Virus record (IMG/VR): IMGVR_UViG_3300009551_000060
Span: 1-48,121 of that record
Source: a virus
DNA length: 48,121 nt
Strand: one strand, 5' to 3'
The position numbers were made by a program, and so were the translations under genes. Numbering within the stretch: the first letter of the stretch is position 1; every line of letters begins with the position of its first letter. Of the stretch, positions 39,079 to 47,456 are shown one piece after another. The notes under the pieces were generated by a model. That model did no database searches and was not told the origin of the DNA. It saw only the letters and a list, made by a program, of their open reading frames with translations.

Positions 39079-42000
39079 TGCCTGACGACAAGACCACTAA
39101 CGTAGTGCTGGGAACCGGTGAGACGAAGGCACTCACCGACGCGGAGATTCCCTATGCGCTGCAGACCGGCGGCCACATCGAGGGAGCCGGCGAAGGTTAC
39201 GAGCGAGCCGCCCAAGAGCGTCAGGATGCTGCGACCAAGGGATGGAAGGGAACGGCGATCGCTGGAGGTATGGGCGTTGCCCGCGGAGTCTCGTTCGGAG
39301 TGTCCGATGTCATTGGCGCTGGAATGGGACTCGGCCCGCAAATGGAGGCGTACCGACAGGCGCATCCAGATGCGGCGCTTGGCGGCGAGGTTGTCGGGGC
39401 GCTGATCGATCCGGCCGGCATCTACGGAACGCTAGGCCGTGCCGGGGAGCGCTTCGGTGCGCGCGTCATCGGCGAAGGCATCGCTGGTCGCGTCGGTGGG
39501 CGCATCGTCGGCGGTGCACTCGAAGGCGCAGGCCAAGGCGCTGGCTCCTACGTCTCCGATGTCGCGCTCGGCGATCGTCCGCTCTCCGCCGATGCCTTCA
39601 TGGGCGCGATGGGCAAAGGTGCGCTCTGGGGCGGCGTCGGTGCTGGCGCGTTGTCGATCGGCTCCGAGGGCCTCGCGTCGGCACGGCGCATGTTCCCGGC
39701 TGGCGAGGTGACCGAGGCTGCTGTCGCGAAGGCCGAGCAGGAAGCCGCTCAGGAGATGGGCGACCATCTCAAAGACAGCGGCGATTTGCAGCAGGCGGGT
39801 GAGAAGCAGCTCGAGACGCGACGGACCCAACGCGCTGCGGCCGATCCCGAGTTCGCCGCGAAGCAGAACGCCATCAAGCTCGAGTATCAGAAGGCGGTTG
39901 CCGAGGAGCGCTTGTCGACGATCCGCGCCGCAGAGGAAGCGAAGCGAGCGAAGATCACGAGCAAGTCAGGCGACGACTTCCTCGACAACGCCATGCCCAA
40001 GGGCGCCAGGCGGCGCGCGTTCGTCAGCGACGAGACACTCGACAAGATCGACGCACAGGGCGTCGCGGGAAGCCCGGCCGAGCAAATTGCTAATGTGTTT
40101 GGAACCGCTAAGAATTCTGCCACTGATGGGTTCATCGATTCAATGTGGGATCGAGTGCAGAACAATCGGCCAATTCCGAGAATGGGTGCAGTTGAGAATG
40201 AGTTACGTGACTTGCAGAAGGCAGGAAAACTGGTCACACGCGATGACGTGGAGGCCATAGTCAATCGGGCGTCTAGCTCGCCCGCCTCCCAGCTCGAGCA
40301 GCAACTCCGCGCCACCAAGAACGCACTCGACGAAGGTACGCCGCTCGGCAAACTGTCCGGCTCGACCCGCGGCACCGTCGACGATGCTCTCAACGAGCAT
40401 CTCGCCTCGGTCGACAGCTCGGCCAAGGAGATTCTCGACAGCGTCAACAACCTCAAGGCATCTCGCTCCGAGCTCGGCGACTGGCTTGACAAGTACGGCC
40501 AGAACAACGTGGCCAAGTTCGAGCGCAGTCAGGCCGCTCGCGACTACGCCGAGGGGATGCGACCCAAGCAAGCCGGCTACTACACGAAGGTTCCGGCCGG
40601 TGAGGGCAACGTCATGGTGCCACGCGGTCGCTACTCGCAGTTCCGCGGCACGCCAGCCGAGCAGGACGCGATCGACGCGGAGTTCTACAACGGCGTGCTC
40701 AACAGCGATCGTGCACTGGCGAACGATCGAGCCGGCGAGTTCGCGCGCATCGATGAGATGCTCGACGGTCGCTCGCCGATCCAGGCCAGTGCGCGCGACA
40801 TCATCGAGGCACAGCCCGAACCGGGCGAAGCGCCGCCGATCGACGAGCACGTCAAGCAGGCGCTACGGGCCAAAGGCGAGGACTTCGGCGGCGATCTGAA
40901 CAAGTCCGCCGAGGCGATCGGCAAGTACGAGCAGGCCAACGCGGACCTCGCCGAGAAGCTCGGTGACGCTGCGCCTCCGAGCGCCAAAGCGCGGGGCGAA
41001 GGCTTCCGCGAAGCGCAGAAGACCGCCGCGGACAAGACCGCGCAGCAGGCGGTCAACGTCGCGCGGGACATGGCGAACGCCCAAGCGAAGGGACCCGCGG
41101 CGCTCGTCCGGCAGGTGACGCAGAGCAAGCCGGGGCAGACGCTCAAGCACATCGCGGGGGGCGTCGACAAGGCACTCCAAGGCGCCGAGCTGCTGCGGAT
41201 GCTCGGCGTGCCGATCCCGGACCCGCGCAACATCCCCGTCGTTGGTCCGCTGCTGTCGATGTACCTCAAGGCACGCGTTGCCTCGAAGATCATGCGTCGC
41301 ATCGGCGGCGGCGTGGAGCGGACTGCGGAGACCGTCATCGCGAGCAAGGCCGCGGTGACGCGGGCTGAGATGTACACGGCGATCGACACGATGCTCGCCG
41401 GCGCGAGCCGCAAGCTCGACGCTGCGGCGCCGTTCGCGGGCGCGCCGACGGCTGCGCTTGCCCATACGCTGTTCGACGACCGTCAGCCCGGCGAGCGCAA
41501 GCCGTACACGTCCAAGCCAAAGGCGGACGACCTGCCCGCGATGTACCTGGCGCGAACCGAGGAGCTCAATAAGGCCTCGCAGCCGGGCGCCGTCGAGCGA
41601 GCGGTCAAGGCGCGTATCCAGACGTCCGATCCGGAGATCCTCCAAGAGATCGTCGCGTCGTATCAGCGCAAGCTCGACTTCTACAACTCAAAGTGGCCGC
41701 GTCCCAATGAGCCGCCTGGACTGCTAGCGCCAGACAATCCATACATACCGCCACGTTCCGAGTTGGCCAAGGTGGGGCGCTACATCGAAGCTGGCGAGAA
41801 CCCGGTAGGCGTATTCCAGGCTGCCGCGGCCGGTCAGTTCGTGCCGTCCGAGCATATCGAGGCAGTTGCAGCGATTTATCCGCCGCTGTACGCAGACGCG
41901 CAGAAGCGTCTCGTATTGAAGATGTCCGAGCGAAAGGCTACTGTCCCGTATAAGCAGCGACAGCAGATGTCAAGGCTGTTCGGCGTTCCGCTCGACAGCA

Positions 42001-42140
42001 CTGCGAATCCAGACTACGGAGCGTTTCTCCAGCAGGGCTACAAGCCAACACCACCATCACCGCAGCCGAATCAGGGAGTCGGCGGGAATGTCACCCTCGG
42101 AACACGAGTGGGGACGTCGTTTGACTCTCGAGGAGGCTAG
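39078..42140 (+). CDS. Putative internal virion (DNA ejection) protein
   Basis: 1020 residues. The N-terminus contains glycine-rich hydrophobic helices (GWKGTAIAGGMGVARGVSFG, SDVIGAGMGLG, GRVGGRIVGGALEGAGQGAG), then very long charged helices (about 210-700), a second hydrophobic region (LLRMLGVPIPDPRNIPVVGP, about 710-730) and a helical C-terminus. This composition suits a protein that crosses membranes during genome ejection. No transglycosylase motif found. Confidence 0.65.
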   Translation: MPDDKTTNVVLGTGETKALTDAEIPYALQTGGHIEGAGEGYERAAQERQDAATKGWKGTAIAGGMGVARGVSFGVSDVIGAGMGLGPQMEAYRQAHPDAALGGEVVGALIDPAGIYGTLGRAGERFGARVIGEGIAGRVGGRIVGGALEGAGQGAGSYVSDVALGDRPLSADAFMGAMGKGALWGGVGAGALSIGSEGLASARRMFPAGEVTEAAVAKAEQEAAQEMGDHLKDSGDLQQAGEKQLETRRTQRAAADPEFAAKQNAIKLEYQKAVAEERLSTIRAAEEAKRAKITSKSGDDFLDNAMPKGARRRAFVSDETLDKIDAQGVAGSPAEQIANVFGTAKNSATDGFIDSMWDRVQNNRPIPRMGAVENELRDLQKAGKLVTRDDVEAIVNRASSSPASQLEQQLRATKNALDEGTPLGKLSGSTRGTVDDALNEHLASVDSSAKEILDSVNNLKASRSELGDWLDKYGQNNVAKFERSQAARDYAEGMRPKQAGYYTKVPAGEGNVMVPRGRYSQFRGTPAEQDAIDAEFYNGVLNSDRALANDRAGEFARIDEMLDGRSPIQASARDIIEAQPEPGEAPPIDEHVKQALRAKGEDFGGDLNKSAEAIGKYEQANADLAEKLGDAAPPSAKARGEGFREAQKTAADKTAQQAVNVARDMANAQAKGPAALVRQVTQSKPGQTLKHIAGGVDKALQGAELLRMLGVPIPDPRNIPVVGPLLSMYLKARVASKIMRRIGGGVERTAETVIASKAAVTRAEMYTAIDTMLAGASRKLDAAAPFAGAPTAALAHTLFDDRQPGERKPYTSKPKADDLPAMYLARTEELNKASQPGAVERAVKARIQTSDPEILQEIVASYQRKLDFYNSKWPRPNEPPGLLAPDNPYIPPRSELAKVGRYIEAGENPVGVFQAAAAGQFVPSEHIEAVAAIYPPLYADAQKRLVLKMSERKATVPYKQRQQMSRLFGVPLDSTANPDYGAFLQQGYKPTPPSPQPNQGVGGNVTLGTRVGTSFDSRGG

Positions 42141-42142
42141 CA

Positions 42143-42619
42143 ATGGCGCAAGTAAGGCGCGGCGACGTACAGGCGATCAGCAGCAGCGGTGCAGTCGTCA
42201 AAGTCGAGCCCGGCAAGGGGACAACGCTCACCAACGGTACCTGGTACTTCCTGGTCAACGCTGGCGACTCCCCGACCGAGTCGATCCAGATCCGGTGGGA
42301 CGGTGTCATTGCTGGCGTGTTCACGTTCGAGACCTGTAACTACGACACGGTCCTGAATGGCAACGGCTCGACGATCGACGTCGCGAACAACGACGACTCG
42401 GCGAACTGCAACTGGGTCAAGCAGGACCCGAGCACGGCCTCGATCCCGTTCGTGGGCAGCGGCGGATCGGCCGTCAACATGACGGTCACGGTCGTGGCCG
42501 GTGCGGTCGGCGCGTGCGTGCTCGAACTTGGCAACCTCGGTTCGCGACGCGGTCGCGAGAAGGCAGTCATCACGACGCCCGGCACGGTTCGCATCGCGAC
42601 GCACGGGAAGTCGGGATAA
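42143..42619 (+). CDS. Small beta-rich virion protein, unknown function
   Basis: 158 residues with GAGGAGG upstream. An all-beta pattern (GTTLTNGTWYFLVNAGDSPT, SAVNMTVTVVAGAVGACVLE). Located between the internal proteins and the esterase; possibly a tail or fibre accessory protein. Confidence 0.6.
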   Translation: MAQVRRGDVQAISSSGAVVKVEPGKGTTLTNGTWYFLVNAGDSPTESIQIRWDGVIAGVFTFETCNYDTVLNGNGSTIDVANNDDSANCNWVKQDPSTASIPFVGSGGSAVNMTVTVVAGAVGACVLELGNLGSRRGREKAVITTPGTVRIATHGKSG

Positions 42620-44470
42620 GTGATCGGATTGCGTGTAGGCCTCCGGGCAGGGATCAGCACTGGCACCGCCGTCGGTCTCGGTGCCGATCAGCTTGGGGGC
42701 GGTCGCACGCTGATCGTGCTGCTCGGTCAGAGCAACGCACAGGACGGTGGCATCACGACCGACCTGACGACCGCGAATACCACGTTCGGCACGAGCTACT
42801 CGAACGTGTCGTTTATCTCGCGCCAGGACGGCAATACCGATCCGCCCGTCTTCTCGGACAACGGCCCTGAGATTCTCCAGGCCACGAACTGGCAGTCCGC
42901 ATCGAACAACAAGATGGGCCTGCAGATGTCGATGATGCGCGACCTCGATCGCGCACGACCCAGCCAGTTCGCGCTCGTCCGCTTCGCGCTCGGCGACACG
43001 AGCTCGGCGAACTGGTCGCCGTCGAGTAACTACCCGGCATCGATCACGGGGGCCGGCGGGCCGAACCTGTTCAACCAGGCCATCAACTACATCAACGCGG
43101 CGCTCGGCACTCTGGGGTGCGGAAGCGTCGGCTGCATCGTCTGGGAGCAGGGTGGCTCGGACGCGCTTTCCGACCCGCCGGCGAGCAACTACGCCGCGTT
43201 CCTGACGAGCTTCCTCACCGCGATCCGCGCGCATTACCCCAACGTGCCATTCGTCTTCGGTCAGCTCAACGCGCAGTTCAACGCGGGGGCGTTCGGTGCA
43301 ACGGTCGTCGCGCAGCAGCAGGCCTTCCAAGGCACGATGCCGAAGACGACGCTCATCGTCGAGGACTCGATCACGATCGGATCGGGCGAGTACGACGGCG
43401 TTCACTACAACGCCAACGGCATGGTGGACCTCGGCCATCTCTACGCGGTCGGCGTCGGAGCGCAGCTCGGGTTCAATATCCCGCCGCTGGCGTCGTTTAC
43501 CGACGTCCCCACCGGGCTGTCGGTCGCCTTCACGGATACATCGCAGGCGTTCGGCGGGGCCACCATCACCGGGTGGGCGTGGGACTTCGGAGACGGCAAT
43601 ACCAGCAGCTCCCAGAGCCCCACGCACGTATACGCGGGCGCTGGCACCTACAACGTCAAGCTCACGGCCACCGACTCGTCTGGTAGCAAGAACACGAGCG
43701 CGGTCGTATCGATCACGGTCAGCGCATCGATCCCCGGCGTGACGCGAGACGCGACGAGCGGCATCTACACGCCTGCCAATGCCACCGAGTGGACGACGTT
43801 CATGACGGCCGTTGGCCTCTCGGCGCTCGGCAACCCGAACTCGCTATACAACTGCCAGGAGGCGAGCGGAAACCTCGCCGATTCGATCGGCGCGCTCGCA
43901 CTGACCGCCGCGGGCACACCGGCACAGGGCTATCAGCAGGCAGTAACCGGGTGGTCGCGTAAGGGCGTCACGATCGGAGCAGGCGGCACCGCACGGTTTG
44001 CAGCCGCGTCGGGCACCGGTCCGAACATGTCGACCACGAGCGCGCTGTGGGTGTTCTTCATGGCCGTCACGACGGTGCCGCCGAACAACCGCACGTGGGG
44101 CGCCGCGAGTGCGAACGGCGCCGTCATCTGTACCGGCCTCGTCAACGCGACGCCGGTCCCTAACATCAACATCAACAGCGTCGACACGGTCGGCTCGATT
44201 AGCCCCGTGGGCTCGACGATCGGACCGTGGTCGATCCAGCTCGACCGCGGCAACAGTCGAGCGGAGGTCACGACGCCGAAGGAGCGTGTGCAGGGCACGT
44301 TTAGCGCTGCCGTGACCGACGGCCTCAAGGGCTTCGGAGCGTGCGGTGGCACCAGCCTCGATCAGACGGTCGTGTACGCGTTCATGTACTCGGGCACCAA
44401 CGGTCAGATGTCGGCCGCGAACCTCAAGGCCTTGCTCACCGCGATGGGCTTCTCGATCCCCTGGAGCTGA
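42620..44470 (+). CDS. SGNH-type esterase with PKD domain (virion enzyme/spike)
   Basis: 616 residues from GTG 42620. TLIVLLGQSNAQDGG (about 30-44, Ser38) matches the GQSN block of sialate O-acetylesterase/SGNH hydrolases; the paired Asp and His lie in EYDGVHYNANGMVDLGHL (about 255-272). A PKD domain follows (ITGWAWDFGDGNTSSSQSPT, then YNVKLTATDSSG, about 290-370), then a Gly/Thr-rich beta region that may be a carbohydrate-binding jelly roll. It probably deacetylates surface polysaccharide during adsorption; substrate unknown. Confidence 0.75.
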   Translation: MIGLRVGLRAGISTGTAVGLGADQLGGGRTLIVLLGQSNAQDGGITTDLTTANTTFGTSYSNVSFISRQDGNTDPPVFSDNGPEILQATNWQSASNNKMGLQMSMMRDLDRARPSQFALVRFALGDTSSANWSPSSNYPASITGAGGPNLFNQAINYINAALGTLGCGSVGCIVWEQGGSDALSDPPASNYAAFLTSFLTAIRAHYPNVPFVFGQLNAQFNAGAFGATVVAQQQAFQGTMPKTTLIVEDSITIGSGEYDGVHYNANGMVDLGHLYAVGVGAQLGFNIPPLASFTDVPTGLSVAFTDTSQAFGGATITGWAWDFGDGNTSSSQSPTHVYAGAGTYNVKLTATDSSGSKNTSAVVSITVSASIPGVTRDATSGIYTPANATEWTTFMTAVGLSALGNPNSLYNCQEASGNLADSIGALALTAAGTPAQGYQQAVTGWSRKGVTIGAGGTARFAAASGTGPNMSTTSALWVFFMAVTTVPPNNRTWGAASANGAVICTGLVNATPVPNININSVDTVGSISPVGSTIGPWSIQLDRGNSRAEVTTPKERVQGTFSAAVTDGLKGFGACGGTSLDQTVVYAFMYSGTNGQMSAANLKALLTAMGFSIPWS

Positions 44471-44473
44471 CGT

Positions 44474-44872
44474 ATGGCCAAGAACCGCGACCAACGAGAC
44501 CCGCTGACGCCGCCGCCAGGCGTGGCCGTGCAGATTGCGGCACCACAGCCCGCATTCGACGACTACACCGGCCAGCACGCAATCGGTGCCATCGACGCGG
44601 AGACGCTCAAACAGAGCCGCGCGAAGCGTCCCACCGAGGAGCGTTTTGAGCACCTTGAGGCGAAGAACGACGAGCAGGACAAGACGCTCGGCAAGATCTC
44701 GGCGGCAGTCGCGAAGATCGAGGGGCGACTCGAGATCCTGCCGACGCTAATCGCCGACGCGCTCGACGCGAAAAAGGCCAGTCGCAAGGTGCTGACGCGG
44801 GCCGCTACCGGCGCCGCGGCCGTGATCGGTGCCTACCTCGCGCATCGCTTCCTCGGGTGGCTGGGCGTATGA
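44474..44872 (+). CDS. Coiled-coil protein with C-terminal membrane segment
   Basis: 132 residues. A Pro-rich N-terminus, a coiled coil (RFEHLEAKNDEQDKTLGKIS, about 57-90) and a hydrophobic end (ATGAAAVIGAYLAHRFLGWL, about 110-130). It may be an accessory lysis protein (holin or antiholin) by position. Confidence 0.6.
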   Translation: MAKNRDQRDPLTPPPGVAVQIAAPQPAFDDYTGQHAIGAIDAETLKQSRAKRPTEERFEHLEAKNDEQDKTLGKISAAVAKIEGRLEILPTLIADALDAKKASRKVLTRAATGAAAVIGAYLAHRFLGWLGV

Positions 44873-45117
44873 GCGTCGACGACAAATTCGACGCTGCTCG
44901 CCCCGGGGATCTGACCGGCGAAGCATCACTGCTCGGCGAAGTCCGGGCACTACGCCAGGAGTTTCACGAGTGGAAAGACGTCATGAAATCATTGGCTGAC
45001 ACGCAGCGTCGTATCGCCGACGCGATTTTGGACGCTACTACCCAACGAGACGAGGCATTCCAGCGCATCTATCGACTGGAAGAGCGCGTAGACGAGCTGG
45101 AGAAACGAACTGCCTAG
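44869..45117 (+). CDS. Small coiled-coil protein
   Basis: 82 residues from ATG 44869 (ATGA overlap): MSVDDKFDAARPGDLTGEAS then a continuous charged helix (EVRALRQEFHEWKDVMKSLA ... RIYRLEERVDELEKR). Function unknown. The 44 bases to the next gene hold only its ribosome binding site. Confidence 0.6.
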   Translation: MSVDDKFDAARPGDLTGEASLLGEVRALRQEFHEWKDVMKSLADTQRRIADAILDATTQRDEAFQRIYRLEERVDELEKRTA

Positions 45118-45161
45118 GACGTCATAGCGGCGTGCTAGACACAACCACGAGAGGGAATGAC

Positions 45162-45611
45162 ATGAGCAAGTCGATTCGGATTCTGATTCTCACGTTCGGC
45201 ATCCTCGCCGGCTACACCGTTGCCTCGCACGCCGATTCGGGCAGCGCGGTCGCACTCGATGCGGGCGTCGCGGCAACAGGCAGCGCAGTCGCCGCACCTC
45301 CGACTCTACCCGATCCGACCGTCGACCCGGGCGCGGCGCTCAGCACGGCCCGCTCCGACCTCGCCACCTACGGCTACGTGTGGGGCGGCGCGGCCATCCT
45401 GCTCGGCCTGCTCGCGGCGTTCAAGAAGGGCAACGACGCGTCGCACTGGATCTCGAATCAGTATGCTGTCGCGGCGCTGACTGCGATCCCGACGATCATC
45501 ACGGCGCTGCTCTTGTGGAAGTTCGGCGGCGGCTCGACGGGCGGCATGCTCGGGACGGTCGTTGCCGCACTGGCGCTGCTCTACCCGACCGGGGCGAAGG
45601 CGGCGGCGTGA
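45162..45611 (+). CDS. Holin-like membrane protein
   Basis: 149 residues from ATG 45162 (GAGGG upstream; the in-frame ATG at 45132 lacks one). A signal-peptide-like start (MSKSIRILILTFGILAGYTV, possible cleavage after ASHA) is followed by an Ala/Pro-rich stretch and three membrane segments (about 70-87, 101-120, 126-145). Position next to the spanins and lysozyme suggests a holin. The soluble stretch and signal peptide are unusual, so a structural or transport role remains possible. Confidence 0.6.
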   Translation: MSKSIRILILTFGILAGYTVASHADSGSAVALDAGVAATGSAVAAPPTLPDPTVDPGAALSTARSDLATYGYVWGGAAILLGLLAAFKKGNDASHWISNQYAVAALTAIPTIITALLLWKFGGGSTGGMLGTVVAALALLYPTGAKAAA

Positions 45612-45757
45612 GTGAGCACGACCGAGATGACTGGGCGACGCTCTGCGAGTCGCTCGGCATACCACCTCCTAGCTATGCAACCGCAGGCCCGTACTCGTTG
45701 ATCGGCTACGACCCGCGCTTCGACAACGGCATCCGCCACGACGAGGGCGAGGGCTGA
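45608..45757 (+). CDS. 49-residue protein, unknown function
   Basis: GTG 45608 to TGA 45757 (VSEHDRDDWATLCESLGIPP), ending YDPRFDNGIRHDEGEG. The acidic end resembles the tail VRYDEGED of the small protein at 47298-47456. GTGA overlap upstream; the next ATG begins on its stop codon. Confidence 0.6.
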   Translation: MSEHDRDDWATLCESLGIPPPSYATAGPYSLIGYDPRFDNGIRHDEGEG

Positions 45758-46149
45758 TGCGCTTTGGCGCACGCATACGCGAGGCGCGAGTCGCAAAGAA
45801 GATGACGCTGCGCGGTCTCGCCGCGACCGTAGGCGTCTCGGCGCCGTTCATGTCCGACGTCGAGCGCGATCGGAGCGGAATCTCGCGCGAGAAACTGGAA
45901 AAGGTATGTGCGGTTCTCGGCATCGAGATGCCCGCACCGAGGTCCAAGGAGGAGTCAATGTCGCCGCTGGAACGCGCTGAACGTCTCGTCGCAATCGTAA
46001 AGCTACTCGAAGGCATGACGCCGGAGGATGCTCGGTGTTGTCTTGAAGCGGCCGAATCGATGCTGCCTGCGAAGGCAAAGCCACCCAGCAGCAAGCCCAT
46101 GTGGGAGGGAATGCAGACCGGCCCCATCGGCGGGATGACGGCACGCTGA
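45757..46149 (+). CDS. XRE-family regulator in the lysis region
   Basis: 130 residues from ATG 45757. An N-terminal HTH_XRE domain: FGARIREARVAKKMTLRGLA, then ATVGVSAPFMSDVERDRSGI and LEKVCAVLGI (1-57). A C-terminal helical part with LLEGMTPEDARCCLEAAESM (about 82-101) follows. Its place among lysis genes suggests late-gene or lysis timing control, or a second switch protein. Confidence 0.8.
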   Translation: MRFGARIREARVAKKMTLRGLAATVGVSAPFMSDVERDRSGISREKLEKVCAVLGIEMPAPRSKEESMSPLERAERLVAIVKLLEGMTPEDARCCLEAAESMLPAKAKPPSSKPMWEGMQTGPIGGMTAR

Positions 46150-46211
46150 TGCGCTGGCTCCGCTTCGTCTGGCGCTTCGAGCTCGCGGCGTGGGAGAGGA
46201 ACTGCGCGTGA
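46149..46211 (+). CDS. 20-residue peptide ORF
   Basis: ATG 46149 to TGA 46211 (MRWLRFVWRFELAAWERNCA), amphipathic and Trp/Arg-rich. It is coupled to the regulator (TGATG) and to the next frame (GTGA). Too short for certainty; it may be a translational relay or a membrane-active peptide. Confidence 0.35.
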   Translation: MRWLRFVWRFELAAWERNCA

Positions 46212-46306
46212 GTCGCATGCGTTTGTTCGCGTGGACTATCGGCGTCGCGGCGTGGCTGCCCGAACACGAGCCCGTATTCCTGCGTCCGCTGCGGAGATAC
46301 GCATGA
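46208..46306 (+). CDS. 32-residue peptide ORF
   Basis: GTG 46208 to TGA 46306 (MSRMRLFAWTIGVAAWLPEH), with a short hydrophobic segment then an Arg-rich end. Part of a chain of overlapping small frames; weak evidence on its own. Confidence 0.35.
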   Translation: MSRMRLFAWTIGVAAWLPEHEPVFLRPLRRYA

Positions 46307-46386
46307 TCTGGCTCGTCCTCTTCATCGGCGCGCTCGGCATCTCCGCGCTGTCGTTCGCTGCGGGGTACGCGTGGAGGAAGCCATGA
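46303..46386 (+). CDS. 27-residue transmembrane peptide
   Basis: ATG 46303 to TGA 46386: a single hydrophobic helix (MIWLVLFIGALGISALSFAA) with a basic end (YAWRKP), typical of tiny phage membrane peptides. ATGA overlaps at both ends. Could assist or inhibit the holin. Confidence 0.5.
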   Translation: MIWLVLFIGALGISALSFAAGYAWRKP

Positions 46387-46466
46387 CCGCCCGTCTCGCC
46401 CACATCCTCTACAGCGCTTGGTTTCGCAAGCGCGTCGGCAAGATGAAAGCGTTGAGGTGGAACTGA
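46383..46466 (+). CDS. 27-residue basic peptide
   Basis: ATG 46383 to TGA 46466 (MTARLAHILYSAWFRKRVGK), amphipathic and basic; overlaps neighbours by ATGA and TGATG. Function unknown. Confidence 0.4.
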   Translation: MTARLAHILYSAWFRKRVGKMKALRWN

Positions 46467-46729
46467 TGGCGTCCATCGGATTCTATTGCGGGCCGTGGTA
46501 TCTGCGCGTGTGGTGGTGGCTTCGTCGTCGCTTCGGTAAGCGATGCCCGGGCCCGCTATATCTTGCCGACCAAGGCATCGAAGTCTGCTCGGCGTGCGGA
46601 GGCTGCACGTGCTGCGAGCACCCGCACGTTGACCATTCCAAGGCGCCACATGAGTGTCAGCGCGGCCTAGACGGCGACTGTCTGTATGACGGAATGCGCG
46701 GCCATGTCTGCGAGGTGCCCAGTGTCTGA
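46466..46729 (+). CDS. Cys-rich small protein
   Basis: 87 residues from ATG 46466. A basic Trp-rich N-terminus (WYLRVWWWLRRRFGKR), then nine cysteines with His (CSACGGCTCCEHPHVDHSKA, CQRGLDGDC), a likely zinc or disulfide domain. Its stop overlaps the start of the spanin gene. Confidence 0.65.
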   Translation: MASIGFYCGPWYLRVWWWLRRRFGKRCPGPLYLADQGIEVCSACGGCTCCEHPHVDHSKAPHECQRGLDGDCLYDGMRGHVCEVPSV

Positions 46730-47189
46730 CGCCGCCATCATCGCCATCTGCGTATTCGGCGTCGTCGCGCTCGCGGTCATCTGTTACGCGCTGTACTCGT
46801 CCAACAAATAGACGGCCCGCGGCGACGCTGCTCAAGCCGTCGAGGAGCAAGCCGTCCGCGCGCAGGAAGTCGCCGAGCAGACGCGAGACCAGGAGCATGT
46901 GGCGAGGGTTGCGGCGGAGACAGCGCTGGAGGACATGCGAACTCAGTACACGTCCATGCAACTCGCGTGGACGAACATCAACCAGGAGCACCTCGATGCG
47001 ATCGGCAAAGCAATCAGTTCTGGTGATAGCGATGCTGCTATCGCCGCTATCAGGCGCGTGTGGTCCCAAGCCGCTTCCACCGGAGCCGCCCACGCCGCCA
47101 CCGGTGGTCAAGCTGCAGCCGCTGCCGCCGTGCAACCCACCTCCGGTGTCGCCAGCGCCGACGTGGCCAAGCCTGATCCCAGACCCTGA
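46722..47189 (+). pseudogene. Inner-membrane spanin (Rz-like) with an in-frame amber codon
   Basis: GTG 46722 encodes VSDAAIIAICVFGVVALAVI and a short tail ending SSNK, then TAG at 46809-46811. The same frame continues for 125 codons as a charged helix (DAAQAVEEQAVRAQEVAEQT, MARVAAETALEDMRTQY...) to TGA 47189. Membrane anchor plus periplasmic coiled coil, with a lipoprotein gene nested in the +1 frame, is the Rz/Rz1 design. The amber separates anchor from coiled coil, so the gene is interrupted, read through, or a low-frequency variant. The downstream part alone has a possible GTG start at 46899. Confidence 0.65.
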
Positions 47190-47301
47190 TGGAGTTCATC
47201 TGCGCGCCAAGAACGCCGACTTTGCGGACGCAACGGTCTACGTGGCCTCGCTCCAGGCGCGGCTGCGCGTTGTCGAGGCGTGCGCGGGGGTGAAGCCGTG
47301 A
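46996..47301 (+). CDS. Outer-membrane spanin lipoprotein (Rz1-like), nested
   Basis: 101 residues from ATG 46996 with AGGAG upstream. Signal peptide MRSAKQSVLVIAMLLSPLSG ends at a lipobox-like SGAC (Cys22), followed by a very Pro-rich stretch (PKPLPPEPPTPPPVVKLQPL), as in Rz1-type outer spanins. It overlaps the inner-spanin frame for 194 bases in the +1 frame and runs past it. It should bridge to the inner spanin to fuse the membranes at lysis. Confidence 0.82.
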   Translation: MRSAKQSVLVIAMLLSPLSGACGPKPLPPEPPTPPPVVKLQPLPPCNPPPVSPAPTWPSLIPDPDGVHLRAKNADFADATVYVASLQARLRVVEACAGVKP

Positions 47302-47456
47302 CGGTCTGTCTGGTATGCGGCGGTGATTGTTATACGGAGCAGTCCGCGTTCGTCGGGACTGTCGAAGAATTCGCTGCGCTTCTCGATGAGGCGTACGGAG
47401 AACTTCGCCGCCTCATCTCGGACGATGGTGTTCGCTACGACGAAGGAGAGGACTGA
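47298..47456 (+). CDS. 52-residue protein, unknown function
   Basis: GTG 47298 to TGA 47456 (VTVCLVCGGDCYTEQSAFVG), with C-x2-C-x3-C then an acidic helix ending DDGVRYDEGED. GTGA overlap upstream; the lysozyme ATG starts on its stop codon. Confidence 0.6.
   Translation: MTVCLVCGGDCYTEQSAFVGTVEEFAALLDEAYGELRRLISDDGVRYDEGED

Noticed and set aside
42137-43627. 496-codon minus-strand frame opposite the esterase gene
   Set aside because: Antisense shadow; the plus-strand gene has catalytic motifs.
46722-47189. Genome-wide reassignment of TAG to an amino acid
   Set aside because: TAG properly ends many genes here, each followed at once by a new start codon; only the spanin gene looks interrupted.
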